A stretch of DNA of 64,000 bases, from assembly GCF_902833905.1 (NCBI RefSeq), contig NZ_CADFGP010000024.1, forward strand, positions 1 through 64,000, read 5' to 3'. Positions 8,153 through 17,152 of this stretch are shown one piece after another. This DNA is from Paraburkholderia tuberum STM678. Its GTDB lineage: Bacteria > Pseudomonadota > Gammaproteobacteria > Burkholderiales > Burkholderiaceae. The notes below the pieces were generated by a model. It saw only the letters and a list, made by a program, of their open reading frames with translations. It was not told the origin of the DNA and searched no databases. Both the position numbers and the translations under genes were made by a program. The first letter of the stretch is position 1. The number at the start of each line of letters is the position of its first letter.

Positions 8153-9519
8153 TTCTGCTGCTCCACGTCAGCGACTCCTGCTTCAGTGCCAGGCAAGTCA
8201 ACGCCACGTGATCGACGCGTGGACAAATAGGCGCCGAGAGAGCACCCGTAGATGTCCCCAAAGCAGAGCATCAGAGTCGTCACCAGTGGATACTGCTCGA
8301 ACAGGTTGACGTCCATGCAGGCTGCAATCGTGATCCCAACGAACACCACATAGCGAACCGACTGACGCCTCGAATGACGCGGACGGATGCGCCAGAAAAA
8401 CGCCGTCGCACCCGTCGCGAAAATTAGCATACCCACAATTCCGATTTGAAACTGCATCGTCACGAAGGCGTTATCGATGAGCAGATTGAACCGGTATTGC
8501 TCAGGGTCGACGCCCGCACGCTGGAGGAGCATGACGGCTGTGTTCGTGCCTACGCCGAGGCCCCGCCCCAAAAAGAGTTCTCCCGGAGTTGCCTCTGACA
8601 ACTGCTCCGCTATCTTCCCGAGGTTGGATAAACGACCGCCTTCGTCGAGTTGATCAGTCAGCACATCACCGCGGCCGACCGCTTCCACCATGTGAGAATA
8701 GCCAACGATTGCGAGCAAAATAGCAATCGGTAGCGCAGTCACCACCAGCAGCATCCGATCATTACGGCTCAGCCGTCCCCCAAGCGTTTCCCAAACTACT
8801 ACGCCGACGATGGACGCGATACTGAGCATAGCGAATCGCGTGCCCGAAGAGACGGCAATCGCGACTGCGAGGGAGAGCAATATAAGCCGATACAACAGCC
8901 GGGCGCGGTCCAGAACGAGCACCATGCTTGCAAGCGAAATCGCATACATGCCTGCTAGCGCCGCGTTACTGAACAGGCCCGTGTACCGATCCTGCATAAA
9001 TAGAACTTGTTGTATTTGTCCGAGTTGTATCCATTGTCGCAGGACAACGTAAAAGTCCAATGCGGCAAGCGCGAGCAATGCGAGGACGAGGGCCGTTTGT
9101 CCCTGCTTCTCGGCCGGCAGCAAACTCGCGAACAAAAACAGGCCGAATGACGCATGAATCAGCAGAACCCAGCGCAATCCCGCAGGTAGGAAGAACAATG
9201 GCGTCCAACCTGCGATGAACGGCACGAGTCCCACCGATACGATGCAAAGAATCCACGTGAAGAACATCAGAATAAACGTACGCATTCCCCCCCGAAAGCG
9301 ATTCAAACCGAGCGCAAGAGGCCACCCGACTCCGATCAAGGCGATGCTCGCGTCCTTCACGTACTTGACAGCACCTGCGTCATCCATGGCGGCCGAATTT
9401 AGGTTCCAGACGTTGATTGCTCCGGTGCCGAGCGCGCCAAGCGCCTGATCCGCGTATTGAGCCAAGCCTGCCGCGAAGACCGTAAAGACTGCGAGTGAAA
9501 ATACGAAACGCGGCGACAT
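8137..9519 (-). CDS. Wzy-like O-antigen/EPS polymerase (integral membrane)
   Basis: A 460-residue protein with about ten or more hydrophobic segments. A large soluble loop at about residues 290-350 contains GRGDVLTDQL and FLGRGLGVGTNTAV. This matches the Wzy/O-antigen ligase fold, which polymerises undecaprenyl-linked repeats in the periplasm. AGGAG eight bases upstream fixes the start at 9519; a start 12 codons earlier lacks a site. Sequence conservation in this family is low, so the assignment rests on topology and on its place between a glycosyltransferase and gmd/wzc. No ligase-specific feature was recognised. Confidence 0.75.
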   Translation of the reverse strand: MSPRFVFSLAVFTVFAAGLAQYADQALGALGTGAINVWNLNSAAMDDAGAVKYVKDASIALIGVGWPLALGLNRFRGGMRTFILMFFTWILCIVSVGLVPFIAGWTPLFFLPAGLRWVLLIHASFGLFLFASLLPAEKQGQTALVLALLALAALDFYVVLRQWIQLGQIQQVLFMQDRYTGLFSNAALAGMYAISLASMVLVLDRARLLYRLILLSLAVAIAVSSGTRFAMLSIASIVGVVVWETLGGRLSRNDRMLLVVTALPIAILLAIVGYSHMVEAVGRGDVLTDQLDEGGRLSNLGKIAEQLSEATPGELFLGRGLGVGTNTAVMLLQRAGVDPEQYRFNLLIDNAFVTMQFQIGIVGMLIFATGATAFFWRIRPRHSRRQSVRYVVFVGITIAACMDVNLFEQYPLVTTLMLCFGDIYGCSLGAYLSTRRSRGVDLPGTEAGVADVEQQKCLFS

Positions 9520-9564
9520 TCCACACGCTCCTGAGTTACATGCCGACTCGGCCAAACTTCGTCC

Positions 9565-10683
9565 TTACTCGTGATGCTCCAACGCCCTGTAGCCAGCCAG
9601 CGTGATCAGCGCATCCCGCTTGGCGATCTGATAGTCGGACAACACCATTTCCCTCACAAGAGCGCCGAACGTCACGGTCGGTGCCCATCCCAGCTTCGCG
9701 TGGGCTTTCGACGGATCGCCGAGCAAGGTCTCGACCTCTGTCGGTCGAAAATAGCGAGGATCCACTCGCACGATGACCGTCCCGGGCGCGACCCGGCATT
9801 CCCGGCCGCTCACACTTTCGACGATCCCGACTTCATCGACTCCGCTTCCGTCAAACCGAAGCTTGATACCGAGTTCGCACGCCGCCTGCTGAACGAATTC
9901 GCGCACGCTGTATTGCACGCCAGATGCAATGACAAAGTCTTCCGGCTCGTCCTGTTGCAACATGAGCCATTGCATCTGGACGTAATCGCGCGCGTGTCCC
10001 CAGTCGCGTTTCGCCGACAAATTGCCAAGGTAAAGGCAATTCTGCGAACCGATTGCAATACGTGCGAGGGCGCGCGTAATTTTGCGCGTAACGAACGTCT
10101 CGCCCCGAACGGGCGATTCATGATTGAACAGAATGCCGTTGCAAGCGTATATGCCATACGCCTCGCGATAGTTGACCGTGATCCAGTACGCGTACATCTT
10201 CGCTACCGCATACGGACTGCGCGGATAAAATGGCGTGTTCTCCCGTTGCGGCACTTCCTGCACGAGTCCGAACAACTCCGATGTCGACGCCTGATAGAAC
10301 CGGGCGGTCTTCTCGAGGCCCAGAATTCGCACGGCTTCCAGCATGCGCAGCGCACCCAGGCCGTCCGCGTTCGCCGTGTACTCAGGCTCTTCAAATGAAA
10401 CCGCAACATGGCTTTGCGCGGCGAGGTTATAGATCTCATCCGGTTGCACCCGCTGAATAATTCGCAAGATGCTCGACGAGTCGGTCAGGTCACCATGGTG
10501 AAGATGAAAGCGGCGCTGCGATGCATGGTCATCCTCGTATAAATGGTCGATGCGATCCGTGTTGAAGAGCGAGGTGCGCCGCTTGACGCCATGCACTTCA
10601 TATCCTTTGTCGAGCAGGAATTGAGCAAGATAAGAGCCATCCTGGCCTGTGATACCGGTGACCAGTGCAACCTTGTTCGACAT
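9565..10683 (-). CDS. gmd: GDP-mannose 4,6-dehydratase
   Basis: A 372-residue extended SDR converting GDP-D-mannose to GDP-4-keto-6-deoxy-D-mannose. The N-terminus carries the NADP site VTGITGQDGSYLAQFLL, followed by GVKRRTSLFNTDRIDHLYED, characteristic of Gmd. The catalytic YxxxK is in SPYAVAKMYAYW, and TFVTRKITRALARI is also conserved. AGGAGAAGG precedes the ATG. The product is the branch point for the GDP-fucose synthase and the perosamine-synthase-like aminotransferase in this window. It sits between the Wzc kinase (57-base gap) and the Wzy-like polymerase in one leftward operon. Confidence 0.96.
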   Translation of the reverse strand: MSNKVALVTGITGQDGSYLAQFLLDKGYEVHGVKRRTSLFNTDRIDHLYEDDHASQRRFHLHHGDLTDSSSILRIIQRVQPDEIYNLAAQSHVAVSFEEPEYTANADGLGALRMLEAVRILGLEKTARFYQASTSELFGLVQEVPQRENTPFYPRSPYAVAKMYAYWITVNYREAYGIYACNGILFNHESPVRGETFVTRKITRALARIAIGSQNCLYLGNLSAKRDWGHARDYVQMQWLMLQQDEPEDFVIASGVQYSVREFVQQAACELGIKLRFDGSGVDEVGIVESVSGRECRVAPGTVIVRVDPRYFRPTEVETLLGDPSKAHAKLGWAPTVTFGALVREMVLSDYQIAKRDALITLAGYRALEHHE

Positions 10684-10740
10684 GGTTCCTTCTCCTTGTT
10701 TTGATACTTCGCTGTGTGCGTGATACTTCTTGCGATTCGT

Positions 10741-12987
10741 TCAGGCTGTCCTGACATTGGACTCGCCGCCGCTTTTGCCGTACCCGTCCGACCTGCCGTA
10801 GCCTGAACCGTATCGCGCCTTGTCGAGCGGAACGTCGGTAAAGAGAGTTCCTGCCACGTTCACGCCACTACTGCGCAACCGGTTGAGCGCCTCATACAGT
10901 TCGTCCACCGGATGCCGACCGTGCCGAACGACCAGCAGCGTTGTACCGGCCTGCCGGCCGATCAGCGTTGCATCGGTGACAGCAAGCACAGGCGGCGTAT
11001 CGACGACGACAGCGTCATACCGCCGCGATGCAACATCGAGTATCTCGCTCAGTCTCCGGGTCGTAAGCAAGTCCGCGGCGTTTGGCGTCTCGCCCCCGCG
11101 CGGGATCAGGTCGACGCCATTCATGACATCGCGCACGACCACGTCGTCAAACGCCGCACCTTTTAGCAACTCGGTCAAGCCGGGGCCGCCAGCCGGGTTG
11201 AAGGATCTGTGTATGTCGCCCATGCGCATGTCGGCATCGATCAGGAGCACCTTTTTCCCGCCTGTCGCCAACACGATTGCAAGATTGGCCGCGACAAACG
11301 ACTTTCCTACCCCAGGACGGGAACTTGTGATCATCACGACATTGTTCCTGACTTCCGATCCGATCGATTGCAACGCTGTTCGCAAGCTTCGCACGCCTTC
11401 GACCGCGACATCCCCCGGCCATACCGCAGCAAGCACATGTATGCCCGGAGCCTTGCGGCGTATTGCCTCCTGCAAACGAATTTGCCGTTCGCTGTGCGGC
11501 ACGACAGCGCAAACGGGTATTCCAAGGGCTGCCTCGATCTCGGCGCTTCGCTCGATTCCACCAGACACCGCCTTGCGAAGGAACGCGGTGACGATTCCCA
11601 GTACAAGCCCAAGCACGGCAGACAACGACAATAGTACCTGCCAGTTAGGCTTGCTCGACTTCTCGGGGGGCACCGCGAGATCGACAATGCGCACGTTGCC
11701 TACGTTGCCCGCCTTGACGACACGAAGCTGTTGCGCACTGTTCAGGAGATTCGTATAGAGGTCTGTGTCGACCTGAACGTTGCGCATCAGACGCACTGCG
11801 TTTTGTTCCTTATCCGGCAAACTGGCAACACGCTGGCTCAGCGCTTCGCGGTCTTGTTGCAATCGGGCGATCTTCGAGTCCACCGCCGTAAGTAGCGGGT
11901 AACCCTCCTTGTAATGCTGCGAGATGTCGTCGCGCTGCTGCAAGAGGCCGCGCAAGGCGGTATCGAGATCGACAACCTGTTGCAGCAACAACCGGCTTTC
12001 CACACTCAGATCGACGGTTCCATTGCTATTACGAAAAGCGTTGTACTTATCCTCGGCTTGCTGTAATTCGTCCCGCAGCTTCGGCAATTGACCCTCGAGG
12101 AAGAGAAGCGAGTGTTCGGCCTCGGACGTACGCCTTGCGAGATCCTGAGCGAGATACTGCTGAGCAACCGCATTGACGATGTCCGCAGTGCGCACCGGGT
12201 CGGGTCCCTCCAGGGCAACACCGATCATGCCAGTTTGCGACTTTCTTTCTGAAATGACCAAAGCATCTTTCAGCGCGAGGATCGTGGCCTCTATCGAACT
12301 TGACTTCAGTGTAAATTCACCGCCGGGAGAAGCGGATAACTTATTGACGAGAAGATGCACCTTGCCGTCGCCGAAAGGCACCACCAGCTCGTGGCCGACT
12401 TCTCCTGTTCCAAGCGTTTTGCCGTCAGGTGCAATCAACTTGAAGTACGGGGCCTGTCTCGCCTTTACGATGAATTCGTGGCCGATTGCAGCATGAGGAA
12501 CATCGAATTTCGATACTTCGATCGACTCGTCGCTCCAGGCGAACTGCCGCAGTCCAAACAGGGGTTTCATGCTGGCGGATCCGCTGCGCAGTCGCGCGAT
12601 CCAACGGCCAATAAGTGGGAAGTACCGAGGTTGCGCCGTAGTTTGGAGATTCAGTTGCTGCACCGCCTCGCCGACCACCATGCGTGAGCGAATGAGTTCC
12701 ATCTCGGCGTCTGCACTGGCTTTCACCCTCGAATCGAATATCGAGGCAAGCCGGCCCAACGCTTCGGCTTCGGGAGAGCTGGACGCGGGTGTGCCAATCT
12801 GTATGAGCGCATCGGCCCGGTACAAGGTCGGATGCATCAGGCCGTACAACGATCCCAGCGCGAGAACGCCGAGCGCAATCATGCCGATTAGACGCCAGCT
12901 CTCGCCGATTGTGCGAAGGTAATCCGAGATGGAGATCTCGTCGCCCTGCAGCGGACCATCGCGCGTGATCTGTTTCCTTGAGGCCAT
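10741..12987 (-). CDS. Polysaccharide co-polymerase / BY-type tyrosine autokinase (Wzc/BceF-like)
   Basis: A 748-residue inner-membrane protein controlling chain length and export. It has a Wzz domain with membrane segments near residues 34-52 and 440-460 and a periplasmic coiled-coil region between them. The cytoplasmic kinase has Walker A SSRPGVGKSFVAANLA (about 552-568), Walker A' KVLLIDADMR (about 577-586) and Walker B YDAVVVDTPPV (about 655). The C-terminal tail is short and glycine-rich with only three tyrosines (YGSGYGRSDGYG), fewer than the dense tyrosine cluster of E. coli Wzc. First gene of the wzc-gmd-wzy-GT unit. No matching phosphatase or Wza gene is in the window. Confidence 0.9.
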   Translation of the reverse strand: MASRKQITRDGPLQGDEISISDYLRTIGESWRLIGMIALGVLALGSLYGLMHPTLYRADALIQIGTPASSSPEAEALGRLASIFDSRVKASADAEMELIRSRMVVGEAVQQLNLQTTAQPRYFPLIGRWIARLRSGSASMKPLFGLRQFAWSDESIEVSKFDVPHAAIGHEFIVKARQAPYFKLIAPDGKTLGTGEVGHELVVPFGDGKVHLLVNKLSASPGGEFTLKSSSIEATILALKDALVISERKSQTGMIGVALEGPDPVRTADIVNAVAQQYLAQDLARRTSEAEHSLLFLEGQLPKLRDELQQAEDKYNAFRNSNGTVDLSVESRLLLQQVVDLDTALRGLLQQRDDISQHYKEGYPLLTAVDSKIARLQQDREALSQRVASLPDKEQNAVRLMRNVQVDTDLYTNLLNSAQQLRVVKAGNVGNVRIVDLAVPPEKSSKPNWQVLLSLSAVLGLVLGIVTAFLRKAVSGGIERSAEIEAALGIPVCAVVPHSERQIRLQEAIRRKAPGIHVLAAVWPGDVAVEGVRSLRTALQSIGSEVRNNVVMITSSRPGVGKSFVAANLAIVLATGGKKVLLIDADMRMGDIHRSFNPAGGPGLTELLKGAAFDDVVVRDVMNGVDLIPRGGETPNAADLLTTRRLSEILDVASRRYDAVVVDTPPVLAVTDATLIGRQAGTTLLVVRHGRHPVDELYEALNRLRSSGVNVAGTLFTDVPLDKARYGSGYGRSDGYGKSGGESNVRTA

Positions 12988-13486
12988 GGTTTCTCGGGTG
13001 GAGTGCTTTGCGCCCGCCAGCGGGATAACGCCAGGGGCAACCAGTTACGGGAGCGACGACGCGACGCATTGACCGTGCGTCCATTTCGACAGGTACTCTG
13101 CTACGACTTCAATGACTGAAATTCGAGAATGCGGAACATTCGCCGCCGCAGTCTATTTTAGATAAGCCTGCTGCTTGCGCCGTGTCGAGACCGAAATCGC
13201 CAAGATGTTGTCGGGCTCGATAGGACGGTCGTTTAGAATGAAACGATCCACTGGCCAGTAGCGTGACCCCTGGTGTCGTGAGTTGGAATTTCGTTTCATT
13301 AATTGGTTTTGCTGCCAGCGGTGACGAAGTGCTGCTTGAAGAGGCGTTCAGATTCTCGCAGGCCGTCCTTCGTCAGCACCACGGATTTCGCTTTGTTGAC
13401 CGGATCGGCAATGAGCCCTCGTTCATGCAGTCGGTTGAGAGTCTGCGGTGGACTTGATCAGCTTTGCCCCAGATGCGGGGTCGGTC
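12988..13486. other. Intergenic region upstream of wzc
   Basis: About 500 bases that should include the promoter of the wzc unit. A GAATG/CATTC dyad at 13127-13141 and a TAAAAT hexamer on the minus strand at 13152-13157 are possible promoter elements, without a convincing -35. The distal part holds the DUF6429 remnant. Confidence 0.45.
13299..13457 (-). pseudogene. 3' remnant of a DUF6429-family gene
   Basis: On the minus strand a 53-codon frame bounded by an upstream TGA contains LNRLHERGLIADPVNKAKS and VVLTKDGLRESERLFKQHF, ending in TAA at 13299-13301. This matches the conserved C-terminus of DUF6429 proteins (typically about 80 residues). The N-terminal third is missing, so it is a relic rather than a gene. 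Its presence between two glycan operons points to past rearrangement. Confidence 0.65.
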
Positions 13487-15559
13487 CTAAGTCTCGAACG
13501 GCCGGTTGCCGATCATCACGACGTGGTGTGCGCCATGGACAGTAGCTCGTAGTTCCAGCATGTTCCGCGGACTTACAGCAAAACGCAGGACATCGCTTCC
13601 CGACACGAGCGTTCCAACCGGAGCGCTCGTACTATTACGCGAAAGCTGCAGCAGATAGAGACCGGACGACGCGCTCTCTACGCGGTTCGCATCGCGTGAC
13701 ACCAGCACCATGACTGCATGCCCTTCTTCGTCCTTCGGGCAGGAAATCTCAGTGTCGAAACTGCCGCCATCGAAATGCACGGTGTAGAGGCCCAATCCAC
13801 CGATCCGATGCCTGGCATCCTCCAATGCGCGAAGCGCTCCACTGCGTATCGTCACATCGTCGGTGAAAGTGGTGGCAGGCAGGGTGTAGCGAGGCTGCGG
13901 TTCTTTGAAAACACAGTCCGATGACTGGACGGATCCGACAGGGCCGTCAGATCGAACGACCGAAACGCCGAAAGACTGCTGGATGTTGACACCGGAAACG
14001 CAGGACGAGACGTCGAGTTCTCCTATGAACGCCGGGACGAGGACGCCATGACCAAGATAGGGATCGTCCCATCCGGCGCCAACGGCACCGGTTCGCTTGC
14101 GATGGTCGCGATAGCCGACGCGTTCCATATAAACGCCGTTGAAGACAGCCGATTGGCATGCATCAACCAGCACCGCTGGACGCGGCGAGTAAGCGTGCGT
14201 TATTTGCATGAAGACATTGCTATTCGAAGGGCGCGCATAGCGCGCCATGACGCGTATGCAGAATCCGCAAATGCCCCGATAGGGATACGCCCTGGCCGGT
14301 GAGGCGGCATTAGTCGGCGCGCTGAGTCTGCGCTCGCTGTTGATTGACTTGAAGAACGTGGCATCGAACCATTGATCGATCTTGCGCTCATCGTCGCCAT
14401 AGACGCGGTCATAGATGTTACGTACGTTGATGATGGTGCACTTGTCCGCGAAGCCGCCTCGTTCGTTGTAGTCGTCGTTGCGATCGACCCATTGCCCTCC
14501 GACAAGAACAGGGACGCCCGTGCGCAGCGCCTCGATATTGCTGAACGTGCACTGTTCCAGCACAGCCGCATAGATACCCACCCCGCAGCCGATAAAGTGA
14601 AGTCTGTCAAAGATGCAGCCTGCGAGCGTCGCGGACAGGGCGCCAAAAGCCATGAAGCAATCCACGCATGTCAGATTCTCGAGCCCTGCATCCATCGCCG
14701 TGTCGAATTGATCGAGCAAGCCGAAAGTGACTGGCTGCGACGCGTCCGCCATGCCGTAGCGATAGTTGCCCTTCACCACGGCGTTATGTCCATATAGTTT
14801 GACCCCCGGCCATACGCCTACGCAATAGGGCTGTCGCATGGCAGGCTCAGACGGGAGTCTGCTGCCTTTTCCCTGCTTAACCGTGCCATCGTCGTGACAA
14901 GGGATGGCCAGCGTTCCGCGCGCGGCTGCAAGGTAGAACGTGCCGTTATCAAGCACAACGCACTGAGTCCGGCCCGTCGATGCATAGAGCGATCCTGCGA
15001 ATGCGACGGCGCGATTGATCGCGTCACCGTCATCCGTCGTGCCGTCACCGCGTGCACCGAACCATCGGGCATGGATGTCGCCCTCGAATACGCGCTTCCA
15101 ACGCTTTCCGCTCTTCGAAACCAGCACTGTGCCACCATTGTCCCGGCTCAAGACGTCGGTAGGATCGAGCCAATAATATGCAGCATCCAAATCGCGTTCG
15201 CCCGCAGCGTGCTGAAAAACGAGCAGTCTCGTAAGCGGTCCGCCGTAGTCACGCAAGCTGGCGTAGCCCTGAATCGGACCTTGCGCAAGCACAAATTCAG
15301 CGAGGTGTCGGATTTCGGTGTATGCGAGCGAAGACCTGCTGACTATCACCCTGTCGTCGGGCGACAAGTCGCTCACGGGCTGCATCGAGGTCGAACCACT
15401 CTGCGTGTGCGACGGCTGCAGTCCCGATGCCTGCCGCTGCGCCGCTTGTGCAGATGCGCCAGACAGGCCGAAGCAGGCGGCCACGATTCTCCTCAAGGCT
15501 CCACGTCTGTTTTTGAGCGCGTCTCCCGCCAACCGCAACTTTTCCTGGAAGTCGGCCAT
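13487..15559 (-). CDS. Secreted right-handed beta-helix protein, pectate-lyase-3 superfamily
   Basis: A 690-residue protein whose N-terminus (RRGALRRIVAACFGL, ending in ASAQA) looks like a signal, possibly Tat-like though without a strict twin-arginine consensus. The signature WFGARGDGTTDDGDAINRAV at about residue 165 is the pectate lyase superfamily 3/tailspike start. It is followed by repeated short strands (for example VKLYGHNAVVKG and GCIFDRLHFIGCGVGIYAAV) expected of a beta-helix. Such proteins in EPS clusters can cut or remodel the polymer. It lies 24 bases after the flippase gene and is probably in its operon. Catalytic residues could not be identified, so lyase, hydrolase or binding are all possible. 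Confidence 0.75.
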   Translation of the reverse strand: MADFQEKLRLAGDALKNRRGALRRIVAACFGLSGASAQAAQRQASGLQPSHTQSGSTSMQPVSDLSPDDRVIVSRSSLAYTEIRHLAEFVLAQGPIQGYASLRDYGGPLTRLLVFQHAAGERDLDAAYYWLDPTDVLSRDNGGTVLVSKSGKRWKRVFEGDIHARWFGARGDGTTDDGDAINRAVAFAGSLYASTGRTQCVVLDNGTFYLAAARGTLAIPCHDDGTVKQGKGSRLPSEPAMRQPYCVGVWPGVKLYGHNAVVKGNYRYGMADASQPVTFGLLDQFDTAMDAGLENLTCVDCFMAFGALSATLAGCIFDRLHFIGCGVGIYAAVLEQCTFSNIEALRTGVPVLVGGQWVDRNDDYNERGGFADKCTIINVRNIYDRVYGDDERKIDQWFDATFFKSINSERRLSAPTNAASPARAYPYRGICGFCIRVMARYARPSNSNVFMQITHAYSPRPAVLVDACQSAVFNGVYMERVGYRDHRKRTGAVGAGWDDPYLGHGVLVPAFIGELDVSSCVSGVNIQQSFGVSVVRSDGPVGSVQSSDCVFKEPQPRYTLPATTFTDDVTIRSGALRALEDARHRIGGLGLYTVHFDGGSFDTEISCPKDEEGHAVMVLVSRDANRVESASSGLYLLQLSRNSTSAPVGTLVSGSDVLRFAVSPRNMLELRATVHGAHHVVMIGNRPFET

Positions 15560-15583
15560 ACGTTCAGAAGGTGGGTGTGAGAG

Positions 15584-17011
15584 TCACGAAAGCGGACCGA
15601 GCGACGCGTGCGCAAGAATCTGCTTCCTGCAGAGGCCGATATAGACGCCATAGTCGGCGATGATGCTCGCAATGATGGACGACCAGACCACCCATTCCAC
15701 TGTGCCGAACTTCAAGAGCAGACATACCTTGAGCGGAATGGATACCGCGCTAAAGATCAGCACGGCAAGCAACTGGGGGCGTAATTCGCTCATTCCATTC
15801 AGAAAGATGGTGAAAGCGTTTCCCATTGCTTCGACCACCGCCAGCATCCCCGCCGCGCACAGCAATGGGAAAGGTACAGTCAGGTGATTGCCCGTCCAAA
15901 CCTTCAGAAGCCAGGGGGAAGCTGCCAGAATCAGCGCGCTTGTCAGCACCGCGATGCCGCCCGTGACGCCCATGGAGACCTTCAGCGTGTGCCTGATGAA
16001 CATCTTCTCACCGCGCGAGTGTGCGTCGGCATAGAGACCCCAGAGCGGCCCCGACAGCATGGCCATCCCGACGGTGATCGCCTGGAACAACCGCTGCGCA
16101 ACGGCCAGTCTCGCCACTTCCTTCGCGCCGAGAATGTTTGAAACGATCAGGGGATCGCATGCGCTGCCGCATATCATGCCAAGTTGAAGAATCAGGAACA
16201 TGCCGCTCGTCCGCAGTAGCAGCCTCGAGTCTTGCCACCCCGTTCCCAGCCATATGCCACGATGAACGCGAAAAATCCGCTCCCGGCGAAGACGCCAAAC
16301 GAGAATCAACGTCGTGCCGACCTGCATGCCATAGGTAGAAAGCACGAGATACGGCAACGGTGCGCGATAGCGGTTGCAGAGATAAAGAAGCGGTAGCGAG
16401 AAAAAGTATCCGATCGCAGCAGCGATATGTGGCTCCCATGCTCGCTGAAGACCATAAAAAACCTTTCTCACGCCGCTTAGTGGGATGTTCACGCAAAACA
16501 GCGTGATGAAAACCACGGTTGACTCCACCGCTTCTCTTGTGACGTCTGCCGATTCGATCTTGAGCAGCCTTTGGAAGTCCAGCAACCTCACGGCACCAAC
16601 GAGCACAGCCCCAGCGGCTGCGCCGATCACCACGAGCAGCAGTACGCCGCGAGTCGCAATCGTCTGCAGTTTCTCTTGATCGCCGCTCGTTTTCGCGTCC
16701 GCAACCAGGTTGACGAGGCCATTCGCCACGCCAAGGTCAAGCACCGACAACATCACTGCGAGGCTTGATATTGTCATCCAGATGCCAAAGCGCTCTTGCC
16801 CGAGATACGGAAGCGTCAAAGAGACCGAGAGCAGCACTACCGCAAAGCCCATCGCGGCACTCACCGCATTGCATGCAGCGGAACGCGCGGCGCGCACATA
16901 GCGATCCCTGTCGCGCCCTTCCGAGGCTCCGATACCAAACGGCAAGCGACGAAAACAGAGCCGCAGGATGGAGACCGGTGCGCGCACGAAAAAATTATCT
17001 GCAAGCGGCAT
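15584..17011 (-). CDS. Wzx-type polysaccharide flippase
   Basis: A 475-residue membrane protein with about twelve hydrophobic segments spread over the length, typical of the MOP superfamily flippases that move undecaprenyl-linked repeat units across the inner membrane. The N-terminal GFAVVLLSVSLTLPYLGQER resembles polysaccharide transporter entries. The beta-helix gene follows after 24 bases, and a family 4 glycosyltransferase lies 141 bases upstream in the same direction. Assignment to Wzx rather than another MOP transporter rests on this context. Confidence 0.82.
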   Translation of the reverse strand: MPLADNFFVRAPVSILRLCFRRLPFGIGASEGRDRDRYVRAARSAACNAVSAAMGFAVVLLSVSLTLPYLGQERFGIWMTISSLAVMLSVLDLGVANGLVNLVADAKTSGDQEKLQTIATRGVLLLVVIGAAAGAVLVGAVRLLDFQRLLKIESADVTREAVESTVVFITLFCVNIPLSGVRKVFYGLQRAWEPHIAAAIGYFFSLPLLYLCNRYRAPLPYLVLSTYGMQVGTTLILVWRLRRERIFRVHRGIWLGTGWQDSRLLLRTSGMFLILQLGMICGSACDPLIVSNILGAKEVARLAVAQRLFQAITVGMAMLSGPLWGLYADAHSRGEKMFIRHTLKVSMGVTGGIAVLTSALILAASPWLLKVWTGNHLTVPFPLLCAAGMLAVVEAMGNAFTIFLNGMSELRPQLLAVLIFSAVSIPLKVCLLLKFGTVEWVVWSSIIASIIADYGVYIGLCRKQILAHASLGPLS

Positions 17012-17152
17012 TGGAGCGTGTGATCCTCTGACGCTGCTCTTCCGCGAATGAGATGTCCCGGAAAGGGCAGCAACGGTTGAGCGTAAAATCGCGCTGACGA
17101 ACTCAACTTCCTGCGACAGCCATCCTGCACGCGTATGCTAAAGCAGAAATGC

